Part shown: positions 16,968 to 25,104 of the stretch, in pieces
Numbering within the stretch: the first letter of the stretch is position 1
How the letters are laid out: every line of letters begins with the position of its first letter
Source: Actinomycetota bacterium
GTDB taxonomy: Bacteria > Actinomycetota > Actinomycetes > S36-B12 > CAIYMF01
Direction of reading: 5' to 3'
DNA length: 35,978 nucleotides
Assembly (NCBI GenBank): GCA_009697815.1
Contig: WLRQ01000026.1
Coordinates: 1 to 35,978 of the forward strand
The notes under the pieces: generated by a model
Database searches by the model: none
What the model was told of the DNA's origin: nothing
What the model saw: the letters and a program-made list of their open reading frames with translations, nothing else
Program-made: the position numbers and the translations under genes

Positions 16968-17159
16968 ATGAAGATCGTCGTCGACTGGGACCTCTGCGAG
17001 GGTCACGGCCAGTGTGAGTTCGCCGCCCCCGATGTCTTCCAGATCGGCGACGACGGGAATCTTCAGTTCAACGAGACGCCGGACGAGTCCGAGCGCTCGA
17101 ATGTCGAGCAGGCAGTGCGTCGATGTCCGACGAGAGCGCTCACACTCCTCGAAGACTGA
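16968..17159 (+). CDS. [3Fe-4S] ferredoxin, P450 redox partner
   Basis: A 63-residue ferredoxin starting MKIVVDWDLCEGHGQCE. Cys10, Cys16 and the cysteine of RRCPTRAL are the cluster ligands; His13 replaces the second cysteine of a 4Fe-4S site, as is common in actinobacterial P450 ferredoxins carrying 3Fe-4S. An AAAGGGA site six bases before the ATG at 16968 favours this start over a GTG-type start further upstream. It should shuttle electrons from the flavoprotein reductase encoded at 11681 to the P450 encoded just upstream. Its stop is three bases from that of the convergent phosphohistidine-domain gene, and both stops fall in the palindrome CTGATGATCAG. Confidence 0.95.
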   Translation: MKIVVDWDLCEGHGQCEFAAPDVFQIGDDGNLQFNETPDESERSNVEQAVRRCPTRALTLLED

Positions 17160-17162
17160 TGA

Positions 17163-18920
17163 TCAGATGCGGTGCAGGCCTGCGCCGCCACCCCAGTGGG
17201 GCGGCAGGAGCTCCATCGCCTTGCCAGGTGCGGTGATCTGGTCGTAGACCTCGTCGGCGACACCGGCGAGATCGTAGAAGCCCTCGGCGAGGAGTGCATC
17301 CCACGTGCCGGCTGCCTTCGCGATGGGCGCGATGAAGTCGGTGTAGTAGACCCGGGCGCCCGCGAGGATCTTGTCCCGCTCGGTCATGGCCGCGATCTGC
17401 GGGTAGAGCCGTGAGGCAGCCGCCTCGGCGCTCTGCGTGAGGGATACCAGCCCGGCTTCATCGAGGAGTACGAGGTCGGACATGGGGGTCTGCTCGGTCG
17501 CCTTGAGGTAGACGGCGTAACCGGTGAGTCCCTTGAGATAGTTCGCCGGAGTCGTGAACATCGTGCCGATGTCGACCAGCGTCTTCTCGATCTCCTCGCC
17601 GCTCTCGAAGAACATGACGCTCGTGACTGCGTAGGGCAGATCCGACACGTGGGTGGCCCAGGGGTACTCGGTGTCGTTGAGGACATGGTCGCGTACGAGC
17701 ATCCATCCGCCCCCGGGAAGCGGGTAGGGGCCGGAGTCCGCGACACCGCACCGGTTGTCGAAGTGGAGGAGGAACGAGGTGATACCCGTGCCACCGTTGA
17801 ACTTCTGGAACATTCGACGCTGGTCGCGGTCGGTGATGACGGTCTTCTCGGCCTGGAAACGCTCGAGCCAGTGATTCTCCAGGATCGCCGCGGTGTAGTT
17901 GCGGCTTGCGGTGAACATGGCGCCCTGGTCGGCCCACATACCCCGATAGAGGCGCCGGGTGAACTGCATGGCTGCTGAGAGGTCTTCGGTTCGGTAGCTG
18001 GTGTCGTGCTTGCCGAGCGCGATCGCGATACCGCGACCGAGTGCCGTGGGTACGCCCGAGGACCAGATGTGCAGCGGGTTGACCTTGGTGCCGATCTCCT
18101 TGCGCGCGACCGAGCCGACCTCGCGCAGGCCGTCAACTCCGACGCTCTCGGTGATCATGCGGTGCCAGCGAGGGTGGAGGCGCCACTGCATGTAGACACC
18201 GAGCAGTTCGTACTCCTGACGAGGGATCAGGCCCGACTCACCCTCGCTGATCCGGGCCACGAGGATGTCCCAGACGTTCCATCCGTAGTAGTCGAGCAGG
18301 TCGTTGACCTCGGCCGTGCTGAGATCACGGTTGAGTGACTCGTCGCTGAGGGTCAGCACCTCGGTCTGCATGCGCGACTGCATGATCTTCTCGCCGACCG
18401 AGCCGCCCTGGACTCCGTTGGCGAACCGCAGGATGTCCGCGGGTGCGTCATTCTCACTCGCCGGGGCAGCGTCGGCCAGGGCCTGTGTGTGCTGGGTCAG
18501 GTTCGCATCCTGCGGGGCCATGACACGCCCACGCGGGGTGGTGCTGATATCAAGGGAGAGGATCGTCCCGTCCGGCGGGATGATCTCGCCTCGCTCGTTC
18601 ACGTTGCCCGAGGTGAAGCCCACCGACATCAGACACGGGATGCCGTACTCGCGCGAGATGATGCCCAGGTGGCTCGTCGGGGCCCCCTGAAGGGTGATGA
18701 TCCCCTTGATACCCGCGACCAGCGCCGGAGTCAGGAAGGTGGTCGTGCCGCCGCGCGCCACCACGATGAAGTCCGCGGTGTCCTCGCGGTTGACGAACTC
18801 GATCACGGCCTCGGGAGACCCGAGCCAGATTGACGGGCCCACTGCCAACTCGGTGTCGACGAAGACCGTGATCCCCGCCCCGATCTCCTGCAACGTGGCG
18901 GCGCCTTCATCGATGGACAT
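17163..18920 (-). CDS. Stand-alone PEP-synthase-type phosphohistidine (mobile) domain protein
   Basis: A 585-residue protein. Residues 50-110 form a PEP-utilising mobile domain: VARGGTTTFLTPALVAGIKGIIT then GAPTSHLGIISREYGIPCLMS, in which His84 is the expected phosphorylated histidine. There is no ATP-grasp domain before it and no PEP-binding TIM barrel after it. The remaining 450 residues are a mostly helical region I do not recognise, containing YGWNVWDILVARI, LHIWSSGVPTALGRG and MFQKFNGGTGITSF. The size and architecture recall the alpha subunit of phenylphosphate synthase, whose phosphohistidine receives phosphate from a separate ATP-binding subunit; that comparison is inference. The ATG at 18920 has AAGGG eight bases upstream and is preferred to a GTG at 18941. 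It is divergent from DUF7064-type copy B. Confidence 0.75.
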   Translation of the reverse strand: MSIDEGAATLQEIGAGITVFVDTELAVGPSIWLGSPEAVIEFVNREDTADFIVVARGGTTTFLTPALVAGIKGIITLQGAPTSHLGIISREYGIPCLMSVGFTSGNVNERGEIIPPDGTILSLDISTTPRGRVMAPQDANLTQHTQALADAAPASENDAPADILRFANGVQGGSVGEKIMQSRMQTEVLTLSDESLNRDLSTAEVNDLLDYYGWNVWDILVARISEGESGLIPRQEYELLGVYMQWRLHPRWHRMITESVGVDGLREVGSVARKEIGTKVNPLHIWSSGVPTALGRGIAIALGKHDTSYRTEDLSAAMQFTRRLYRGMWADQGAMFTASRNYTAAILENHWLERFQAEKTVITDRDQRRMFQKFNGGTGITSFLLHFDNRCGVADSGPYPLPGGGWMLVRDHVLNDTEYPWATHVSDLPYAVTSVMFFESGEEIEKTLVDIGTMFTTPANYLKGLTGYAVYLKATEQTPMSDLVLLDEAGLVSLTQSAEAAASRLYPQIAAMTERDKILAGARVYYTDFIAPIAKAAGTWDALLAEGFYDLAGVADEVYDQITAPGKAMELLPPHWGGGAGLHRI

Positions 18921-18976
18921 GTGGTCGACCCTTCGTTCCACGAACTCGGGCGACCTGGTGTCACTCGGGTGCCGCG

Positions 18977-18993
18977 AGGTTATGGTCTAACCT
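18977..18993. promoter_or_regulatory. Candidate operator 3 (AGGTTA-TGGTC-TAACCT)
   Basis: A 17-base palindrome with perfect six-base arms around TGGTC. It contains ATGGTCTAACC (18982-18992), one base from the ATGGTCNGACC consensus. TATGGT (18981-18986) could serve as a -10 box for the rightward gene. It lies between the divergent phosphohistidine-domain gene and DUF7064-type copy B. Confidence 0.5.
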
Positions 18994-19069
18994 CTTGGGC
19001 AGTCAACGTTATGAGCCGTGGCGTCTGCCCGCGAGTGCGCCCACCATGTCGCCACTAGGAGAGCCAGCC

Positions 19070-20050
19070 ATGCCGGTCGTCCCCCTTGCCTTTGGTTTCG
19101 AGAAGCGCCACATCTTCTTCGACGGCGCGGCGCATCCTGACGTGCGCGAGTCCTTGGCCTACTTGATCCCACTTCCCGAGCACGGACTCGGAGTGATTTT
19201 CTACACCTGGGTGCACGCTCTTGGGCGAGATGGTCAGTCGCGCGCCGGCTCCGCTTTCATCGTCTACGGCCCCGGGGTCGCCGAGCCGGTGTTCGAGGTC
19301 AGCGACGACATCTTCGTGCCGGACTCCGCGTCCTTCGACGACTGGACTGTGGGCTCAGCTCACCTGAGCATGACCGACGACATGATGAGTTCCGCGCTCA
19401 CGTTCGCGGGTGCCCGGGTCTCACTCGAGTGCACCTGGGAAGGGCTCAACCCGTCGTTCGGCTTCGCCGCCAACCGAGGTGGCTGCCCGCAATGGCTCGC
19501 GTGGGACCGCACCGAGCAGGGTGGGCGATACAAGGGCCGCCTCGTTATCGATGGCAAGGTGATCGAGCTCGACAATCTCGGGCACCGCGACCACTCCTGG
19601 GGCATGCGCGACTGGGGCGGCGCGACCCACTGGAAGTGGTGGAACATTCTCGGGCCCGACTCCACTGCGATCCACGTCATGGAGGTGCAGGCGTTCGGGC
19701 GCACCACCGTGCACGGATACGTCCAGAAGGACGGCCTTATGGGCACCGTCATGTCCTTCGACGCCGACATCACCTACGACGACCGCATGATGCACACGAA
19801 CATCGAGCTCACGATCCTCGACGACGAGGGTCGCACCACCGAGGTCAGCACTCGCAAGGGAGCAGACCTCTCATGGCCCGTGAGCCCTCATCTGCTGCTG
19901 CACGAGGCCTCGATGTTCGCGACCGTCGATGGCCGCGAAGGCGTGGCCTACATGGAGTTGGCGTGGCCCCCGGCGTACATAGCTCACCACCAGAAGGTGG
20001 GCATGGGCTACACAGGCGACCAGAGCGCCCTGGTACTTCAGCGCGACTGA
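19070..20050 (+). CDS. AttH/CrtC-like protein of the DUF7064/DUF7065 type (copy B)
   Basis: A 326-residue soluble protein. Near residue 170 it has LGHRDHSWGMRDWGG, matching the conserved motif of AttH/CrtC-like two-domain lipocalin-fold proteins, and an aromatic-rich second half (THWKWWNILG). It resembles copy A at 6762 in size and motif placement but is clearly diverged. The ATG at 19070 is chosen because AGGAG lies eight bases upstream; an in-frame ATG at 19046 has no such site. It is a single-gene unit behind candidate operator 3, and its end overlaps the convergent acyl-CoA synthetase gene by 13 bases. Relatives include carotenoid hydratase-like enzymes, so handling of a hydrophobic substrate is plausible but untested. 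Confidence 0.65.
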   Translation: MPVVPLAFGFEKRHIFFDGAAHPDVRESLAYLIPLPEHGLGVIFYTWVHALGRDGQSRAGSAFIVYGPGVAEPVFEVSDDIFVPDSASFDDWTVGSAHLSMTDDMMSSALTFAGARVSLECTWEGLNPSFGFAANRGGCPQWLAWDRTEQGGRYKGRLVIDGKVIELDNLGHRDHSWGMRDWGGATHWKWWNILGPDSTAIHVMEVQAFGRTTVHGYVQKDGLMGTVMSFDADITYDDRMMHTNIELTILDDEGRTTEVSTRKGADLSWPVSPHLLLHEASMFATVDGREGVAYMELAWPPAYIAHHQKVGMGYTGDQSALVLQRD

Positions 20051-21711
20051 GGCGGATCTTCCAGCACGCGCAGCTTCGCGGCGATATCGGCGCGCAACAG
20101 GTTTTTCTGAATCTTGCCGGTGGGGGTCGTGGGCAGGGCGTCGACGACCTCGACCCTCTCGGGCACCTTCTGGATCGCGATCCCCGCGCCGGTGAGGTAC
20201 TCGCGGATGTCCTCGACCGTCAACGCGGCCGCGCCGGCAGCGGGAATCAGGTAGCAGCAGACCTTCTCGCCGAGTCTTTCGTCGGGCATGCCGACGACCG
20301 CGACCCGGCCCACGGCCGGGTGTGCTGTGAGCAGGTCCTCGATCTGCCGCACGCTGATGTTCATTCCGCCTCGGATGACAATGTCCTTGGTACGACCGGT
20401 GACCCGGACGTACCCGTCGGCATCCATCGTGCCGAGGTCACCTGAGCGCGAGAACCCGTCGGAGGTGAACATCGCGGCTGTCTCGTCGGGCTGGTTGATG
20501 TATTCGAGGGCGTTCATCGCGCCCCGATAGGAGATGTCGCCCTCGGCTCCCACGGGCACCTCGATGCCGTTCTCGTCGAGGATACGAACCTCCTGGAGGG
20601 GAAGGGTTCGCCCGTCCGAGGTCAGGGACCGTTCCGGATCATCGTCGATCGTGCACATCGTCGTGGTGACATTCTCGGTGCGCCCGTAGAGACTCAGCAC
20701 GGCCATGCCCGGGAACGCTTCGCGGGCGGCCTGGACGAACGATGCGGGGATGGGAGCACCCGCGGATGTCCAGAAGCGCATGCTGCTGGCGTCGTGCACC
20801 TTCGGGTCGTAGACGTCGAGGATCATCTGCAGGAATGTTGTCGCGGTCACCGCAGCGGTGCAGCCGAACTGGGCGATCCTCGCGAGCGCTTCGCTGGGCT
20901 CCCAGGTCTCCATGATGTGGCTACTGGCGCCATGGACGAGCGGCAGGAGCACGCTCGTCACGAGCCCCGTCGTGTGGGTCACCGGTGATGGGCCGAACTG
21001 GATGTCGTCGGAGGTGTACTTCCATCCCAGCCCGAGCAGGCGTGAGCCGCAGGCCATGGTGTTGAACGTGTGCAGGCAGCCCTTGGGGTTGGACGTCGTC
21101 CCCGACGTGAACACGATCGCGAACGGGGCATCCGGGCCCACCCCCGGGCCGATCTCGGCGTCGGCGCTCTCGAGGGGGATGTCGGCCACGAGGTCCTCGA
21201 AGGCGATGGTGCCCTCGAGTGCCTGCTCGGCTCGCAGGACGACGATGGTGCTCAGGGTCTGGCTGTTGCGGGCGAGGTCACCGAACATGGCGGCATGATC
21301 GAAGCCTTTCCACGTGGGGGAGGTGAACACCAGGCGGGCGCCCGAGGCCTCCACCACGAATCCGACGTCGTCGCGCCGGTAGATCGGCATGATCGGGACG
21401 ATGATCGCTCCGACTCTCGACACCGCAGCGGCGATGACGGCGAACTCGACCCAGTTGGGCATCTGGACCACCACGCGGTCGCCGGGTTCGAGCCCGAGCC
21501 GCACAAGGCCCACGGCCAGACGGATCGCCGATTCATGAAGCTGCGCATAGGTATACGACGATGACGAGTCGGTGATGAACACGCGATCGGGCTGACGGGT
21601 CGCGTTGTCGCGGAGAATCGAGAAGAGCGTGTCGTGGCGCCAGAGGCCCTGCTCGTAGAAGCGTGCGATGTCGTCCTGCGTGTAGCGGTCGTTCACCGTG
21701 GCAAAGGCCAT
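20038..21711 (-). CDS. AMP-forming acyl-CoA synthetase (FadD-like)
   Basis: A 557-residue adenylate-forming enzyme that activates a carboxylic acid with ATP and couples it to coenzyme A. The phosphate-binding loop is FTSGTTSNPKG (201-211), followed by LYGRTENVT (A5), SGDLGTMD (A7), GRTKDIVIRGGMNIS (A8 hinge) and PTTPTGKIQKN with the catalytic lysine Lys533. The order and spacing match medium- or long-chain acyl-CoA ligases such as actinobacterial FadD proteins and cyclohexanecarboxylate-CoA ligase relatives. No strong Shine-Dalgarno sequence precedes the ATG. Candidate operator 4 lies about 67 bases upstream. In the cluster it would activate the acid made by the aldehyde dehydrogenase or a carboxylic substrate entering directly. 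Confidence 0.95.
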   Translation of the reverse strand: MAFATVNDRYTQDDIARFYEQGLWRHDTLFSILRDNATRQPDRVFITDSSSSYTYAQLHESAIRLAVGLVRLGLEPGDRVVVQMPNWVEFAVIAAAVSRVGAIIVPIMPIYRRDDVGFVVEASGARLVFTSPTWKGFDHAAMFGDLARNSQTLSTIVVLRAEQALEGTIAFEDLVADIPLESADAEIGPGVGPDAPFAIVFTSGTTSNPKGCLHTFNTMACGSRLLGLGWKYTSDDIQFGPSPVTHTTGLVTSVLLPLVHGASSHIMETWEPSEALARIAQFGCTAAVTATTFLQMILDVYDPKVHDASSMRFWTSAGAPIPASFVQAAREAFPGMAVLSLYGRTENVTTTMCTIDDDPERSLTSDGRTLPLQEVRILDENGIEVPVGAEGDISYRGAMNALEYINQPDETAAMFTSDGFSRSGDLGTMDADGYVRVTGRTKDIVIRGGMNISVRQIEDLLTAHPAVGRVAVVGMPDERLGEKVCCYLIPAAGAAALTVEDIREYLTGAGIAIQKVPERVEVVDALPTTPTGKIQKNLLRADIAAKLRVLEDPPQSR

Positions 21712-22038
21712 CAGCGCTCACACCCGTCCGATCGTGCGATCTCCCGGTACGCCCGGCATCTGCGCACGGACATTACAATGGTCAGACCGTATTCGCTATG
21801 TCCGTCGACCTCGCGCCTCGTCGGACCTCGCGTCGGGTTGGCCAGGTCGCCGATGCTCACGTTTCGCTCCGGCCGTCGTCCACATGGCCCAGCGAGGCGC
21901 TCTTTTCTTTCCGCAGCCCGCCTACCATCGAACTGATGCACCGACCCCCGGCAGGGAAGCCCCCGGGTTCCACGCACTCTGCCGGGTGCATCGCTCCATC
22001 GAGGCCTTGTCTGCCTCGCGTTGCACCGGGGGTGACCC
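21712..22038. other. Intergenic region between acyl-CoA synthetase and pilus cluster
   Basis: A 327-base divergent gap with no convincing gene in either strand. It holds candidate operator 4 on the synthetase side. On the pilus side the only promoter-like element I see is TACCAT at 21931-21936, about 100 bases before the first pilus gene. This gap separates two functional regions. Confidence 0.6.
21778..21788. promoter_or_regulatory. Candidate operator 4 (ATGGTCAGACC)
   Basis: An exact ATGGTCNGACC with core GGTC-A-GACC, 67 bases upstream of the acyl-CoA synthetase start. It is the fourth copy, each in a different intergenic region of the catabolic cluster. Confidence 0.5.
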
Positions 22039-23274
22039 GTGTCGCTGTCAGAGGTGTCACGTCGCGATGACGATGTCGTCGATCGGGTACGCGCGCTTGT
22101 TCGCGATCGTGGAACCGATCCGTTGGTCGATCCTCGTGCTGTGAGGGCCGCGATCCTCGACGTGCTCGACGAGGTGATCGCAGCTGATCTGGGCACGTCC
22201 TCCTACCCGGATATCGACATCTGGGCCCAGGAGATCCACGACACCGTCGCCGGATATGGCCCGCTGCACAGACTGTTCGAGGATCTCGACATCGAGGAGA
22301 TCTGGTTCAACGAGCCCTCGCGCGTGTTCTGCGCGCGCCGGGGCAGAAGTGAGCTCACGACCATCGTGCTCACTGAGACGCAGGTGCACGACCTCGTCGA
22401 GCGCATGTTGCGCACGAGTGGTCGTCGGGTCGATGTGAGCCAGCCCTTCGTTGACGCGCTGCTGCCGGATGGCTCTCGACTCCATGTTGTGATCCCGGAC
22501 GTGACGCGTCGGCACTGGGCCGTGAACATCCGACGACATGTGCTTGCGGCCGCGCGACTCGAGGACCTTGTCGCGCTCGGCACCCTCACACCCGCGGCGG
22601 CACGGTTCCTCTCCGCGGCCGTCGTGGCGGGGCTGAATATCGTCGTTGCCGGTGGAACCCAGGCTGGAAAAACAACGCTCTTGTCGTGTCTGCTCAACGA
22701 GGTTCCGGCACATGAGCGCGTCGTCACCTGCGAGGAGGTGTTCGAGGTCCGGCTCGACCGACCGGACTGGGTCGCGATGCAGACCCGCCAGGTCGGGCTC
22801 GAGGGCACGGGCGAGATCTCGTTGCGACGTCTCGTTGTCGAGGCTCTGCGCATGAGGCCCCACAGACTCGTGGTGGGAGAGGTGCGCCAGTCCGAGGCGC
22901 TCGACCTGCTCGTCGCGCTCAACAGCGGAATGCCCGGTATGACAAGTGTTCACGCCAACTCCGCCCGCGATGCCGTCACGAAGCTGTGCGTGCTTCCCAT
23001 GCTCGCGGGGGAGAACGTCACCGCCGCGTACATCGTCCCGACGGTCGCGTCGTCCGTCGATCTCGTGGTGCACGCGACAACCCGCCCGGACGGCCGGCGC
23101 CGGGTCCGCGAGATCGTCGCGCTCTCGGGGCGAGTCGAGGGCGGTGTGGTCGAGACCAGCGACGTGTTCACGACGCGCGGTGAGATGCTCGTGCGAGCCG
23201 ATGGTTTCCCGCCACATACTGACCGCTTCGAGGCTCACGGCCTCGACATTCGTCAGATTCTGCTGGGCGCGTGA
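22039..23274 (+). CDS. cpaF: Tad/Flp pilus assembly ATPase (CpaF/TadA)
   Basis: A 411-residue secretion ATPase of the type II/IV family that powers Flp pilus assembly at the cytoplasmic membrane. The N-terminal domain has the usual VAGYGPLHRLFEDLDIEEIWFN. The Walker A loop is GGTQAGKTTL with Lys211; a Glu-rich segment (VVTCEEVFEV) corresponds to the Asp box, and MRPHRLVVGEVR to Walker B. MTSVHANSARDAV supplies the conserved His box. The GTG start has a G-rich site just upstream. It begins a chain of seven pilus genes; TGA overlaps the ATG of the next gene. Unlike many actinobacterial loci, no CpaE/MinD-like gene precedes it. Confidence 0.95.
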   Translation: MSLSEVSRRDDDVVDRVRALVRDRGTDPLVDPRAVRAAILDVLDEVIAADLGTSSYPDIDIWAQEIHDTVAGYGPLHRLFEDLDIEEIWFNEPSRVFCARRGRSELTTIVLTETQVHDLVERMLRTSGRRVDVSQPFVDALLPDGSRLHVVIPDVTRRHWAVNIRRHVLAAARLEDLVALGTLTPAAARFLSAAVVAGLNIVVAGGTQAGKTTLLSCLLNEVPAHERVVTCEEVFEVRLDRPDWVAMQTRQVGLEGTGEISLRRLVVEALRMRPHRLVVGEVRQSEALDLLVALNSGMPGMTSVHANSARDAVTKLCVLPMLAGENVTAAYIVPTVASSVDLVVHATTRPDGRRRVREIVALSGRVEGGVVETSDVFTTRGEMLVRADGFPPHTDRFEAHGLDIRQILLGA

Positions 23275-24128
23275 TGGGTGCGCTTATCGGTCTGGTCTTC
23301 GGTCTCGGGCTGCTCCTCGTGGCGCAGTCGAGGTGGCTGCCGCGAACGCCAGCCGTTGTGCCGACGCGCGCCAGCGGCCTACGTCGTCGGCTCGACGCTG
23401 CAGGCCTTGGCGACATCTCGAGCGTTCAAGTTCTCGCGACCTGCTCAGGTGCGATGGCCGCGGGGTTCATCCTCATGCTGGTGGTGAGCGGTTCGCCGAC
23501 CGTCGCCGTGGTTTTCGCCGCCATCGCCGGATGGATGCCGCTCGGTGCCCTGGGACGTCGCGCGTCGCGGCGTCGTCAGTCACTCGTCGGCTGCTGGCCT
23601 GATGCGGTCGATGATCTCGCCTCGGCCGTGCGCGCGGGTATGTCGTTGCCGGAGGCGGTCGCTGGCCTCGCCGAGCGCGGGCCCGCTGCGTTGCGCGAGC
23701 CCTTCGCGCGATTCGCGGCCGACCACAGGGTCTCCGGGGCCTTCGGGATCTGCCTTGATCGTCTGAAGGTCGACCTTGCTGATCCGGTCGGAGACCGTGT
23801 GGTGGAGGCCCTCCGTCTGGCTCGCGACGTCGGTGGAAGTGACCTGGGCCGTCTGCTTCGCACTCTCTCCGCGGTCCTGCGGGAGGACGCGCGAACGCGG
23901 GCCGAACTCCTCGCCCGGCAAAGCTGGGCTGTCAGCGCGGCTCGGCTCGCGGTAGCGGCCCCGTGGGCGACCCTCGCACTTCTGTCACTCCGTCCCGGCG
24001 CACTAGGTGTCTATGACTCCGGCGGGGGAGTGTTCGTCCTGGTGATCGCGGCTGCCACCAGTGCTGTCGCCTATGTCCTGATGCGGCGAATCGGTCGCCT
24101 CCCGGTCGACGACAGGGTGCTGTCGTGA
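23274..24128 (+). CDS. tadB: Tad pilus inner-membrane platform protein TadB
   Basis: A 284-residue membrane protein with a T2SSF domain. Hydrophobic segments lie near the N-terminus (ALIGLVFGLGLLLVA), at about residues 60-90, and at the C-terminus (two, around 215-265). The cytoplasmic T2SSF part includes WPDAVDDLASAVRAGMSLPEAVAGL and ARDVGGSDLGRLLRTLSAVLRED, the usual TadB signatures. The ATG overlaps the cpaF stop by one base; an adjacent GTG at 23271 is an alternative start. It should form the platform with TadC that converts ATPase motion into pilin extraction. Confidence 0.9.
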   Translation: MGALIGLVFGLGLLLVAQSRWLPRTPAVVPTRASGLRRRLDAAGLGDISSVQVLATCSGAMAAGFILMLVVSGSPTVAVVFAAIAGWMPLGALGRRASRRRQSLVGCWPDAVDDLASAVRAGMSLPEAVAGLAERGPAALREPFARFAADHRVSGAFGICLDRLKVDLADPVGDRVVEALRLARDVGGSDLGRLLRTLSAVLREDARTRAELLARQSWAVSAARLAVAAPWATLALLSLRPGALGVYDSGGGVFVLVIAAATSAVAYVLMRRIGRLPVDDRVLS

Positions 24129-25063
24129 CAGCGTTCGGCGCACTCGCGGGCGGGGTGGCGGGCGTTGGGATCCTGCTGATGGCAGTGGGTATCGCGGCAC
24201 GTCGCCCGGTGTCGATCGCCGACCGGATCGCGCCGTACCTCACCGGTCCGTCCTCAGCACGCCAACGACGCGACGACCTAGGAGTGCGCACCGACGCGTC
24301 GACATTCGAGCGGCTCGTCGGTCCGATGCTGCGCTCGCTCGCCACCCGGGTGGGCTCACTGCTCGGGGGCGGTGACGAGGTGCAGCGCAGACTTGTGGCG
24401 GCGGGCCGTCCCAGCATGACCCCGGATGCGTTCCGCCTCGAGCAGATCACCTGGGCCGCCTTGGGCCTGGCCGGGTCGGGTGCCCTGTTGCTCCTACTCG
24501 GAGTCCTCGGGCGCCCCGTGCGCCCCGTGGCTGCGACGATCGTCGCGTTGGGGGCTGCGGTCACGCTCTCGTTGCTTCGCGATCGACGGCTCACACGCGA
24601 TGTCGAGCGTCGGCGCCAACTCGTCCGCTCGAGCCTTCCTGCGGTGGCAGACCTCCTCGCCTTGGCCGTCGCGTCAGGCGAGTCGCCCGCTGCCGCCTTG
24701 GCCCGCGTGGCCCGGGTTGCCCGTGGGCCACTCGCGGACGAGTGCCAGCGCGCCTGCCATGACACCGCCTCAGGCGTGTCCTTTCTCGATGCGCTCCAGG
24801 CGATGTCGACGCGGGTCGAGGTGCCGGCGGTCCGTCGGTTCGTCGACGGTGTCTCGATCTCGGTTCAACGCGGAACGCCGTTGGCCGATGTGCTCCGCGC
24901 TCAGGCCGGCGACGCGCGGGCAGATCTTCATCGCAGCCTCCTCGAGATTGCTGGACGCAAAGAGTTGCTGATGCTGGTCCCCGTCGTATTTCTCGTCCTG
25001 CCCACGGTCGTGCTCGTCGCGCTCTTTCCCGCCGTCGCATCGCTGACCGCGATCAGCCCATGA
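24125..25063 (+). CDS. tadC: Tad pilus inner-membrane platform protein TadC
   Basis: A 312-residue T2SSF-domain membrane protein, partner of TadB. Hydrophobic segments are at the N-terminus (GGVAGVGILLMAVGIA), about residues 110-155, and at the C-terminus (ELLMLVPVVFLVLPTVVLVALF). The cytoplasmic domain has SLPAVADLLALAVASGESPAAAL, typical of the family, and RFVDGVSISVQRGTPLADVLRAQA. GTG overlaps the tadB stop as GTGA, indicating translational coupling. Confidence 0.9.
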   Translation: MTAFGALAGGVAGVGILLMAVGIAARRPVSIADRIAPYLTGPSSARQRRDDLGVRTDASTFERLVGPMLRSLATRVGSLLGGGDEVQRRLVAAGRPSMTPDAFRLEQITWAALGLAGSGALLLLLGVLGRPVRPVAATIVALGAAVTLSLLRDRRLTRDVERRRQLVRSSLPAVADLLALAVASGESPAAALARVARVARGPLADECQRACHDTASGVSFLDALQAMSTRVEVPAVRRFVDGVSISVQRGTPLADVLRAQAGDARADLHRSLLEIAGRKELLMLVPVVFLVLPTVVLVALFPAVASLTAISP

Positions 25064-25104
25064 CTACCGTCCCCCGGATCGGCCCACCACACAAGGAGAT
25101 ACCG

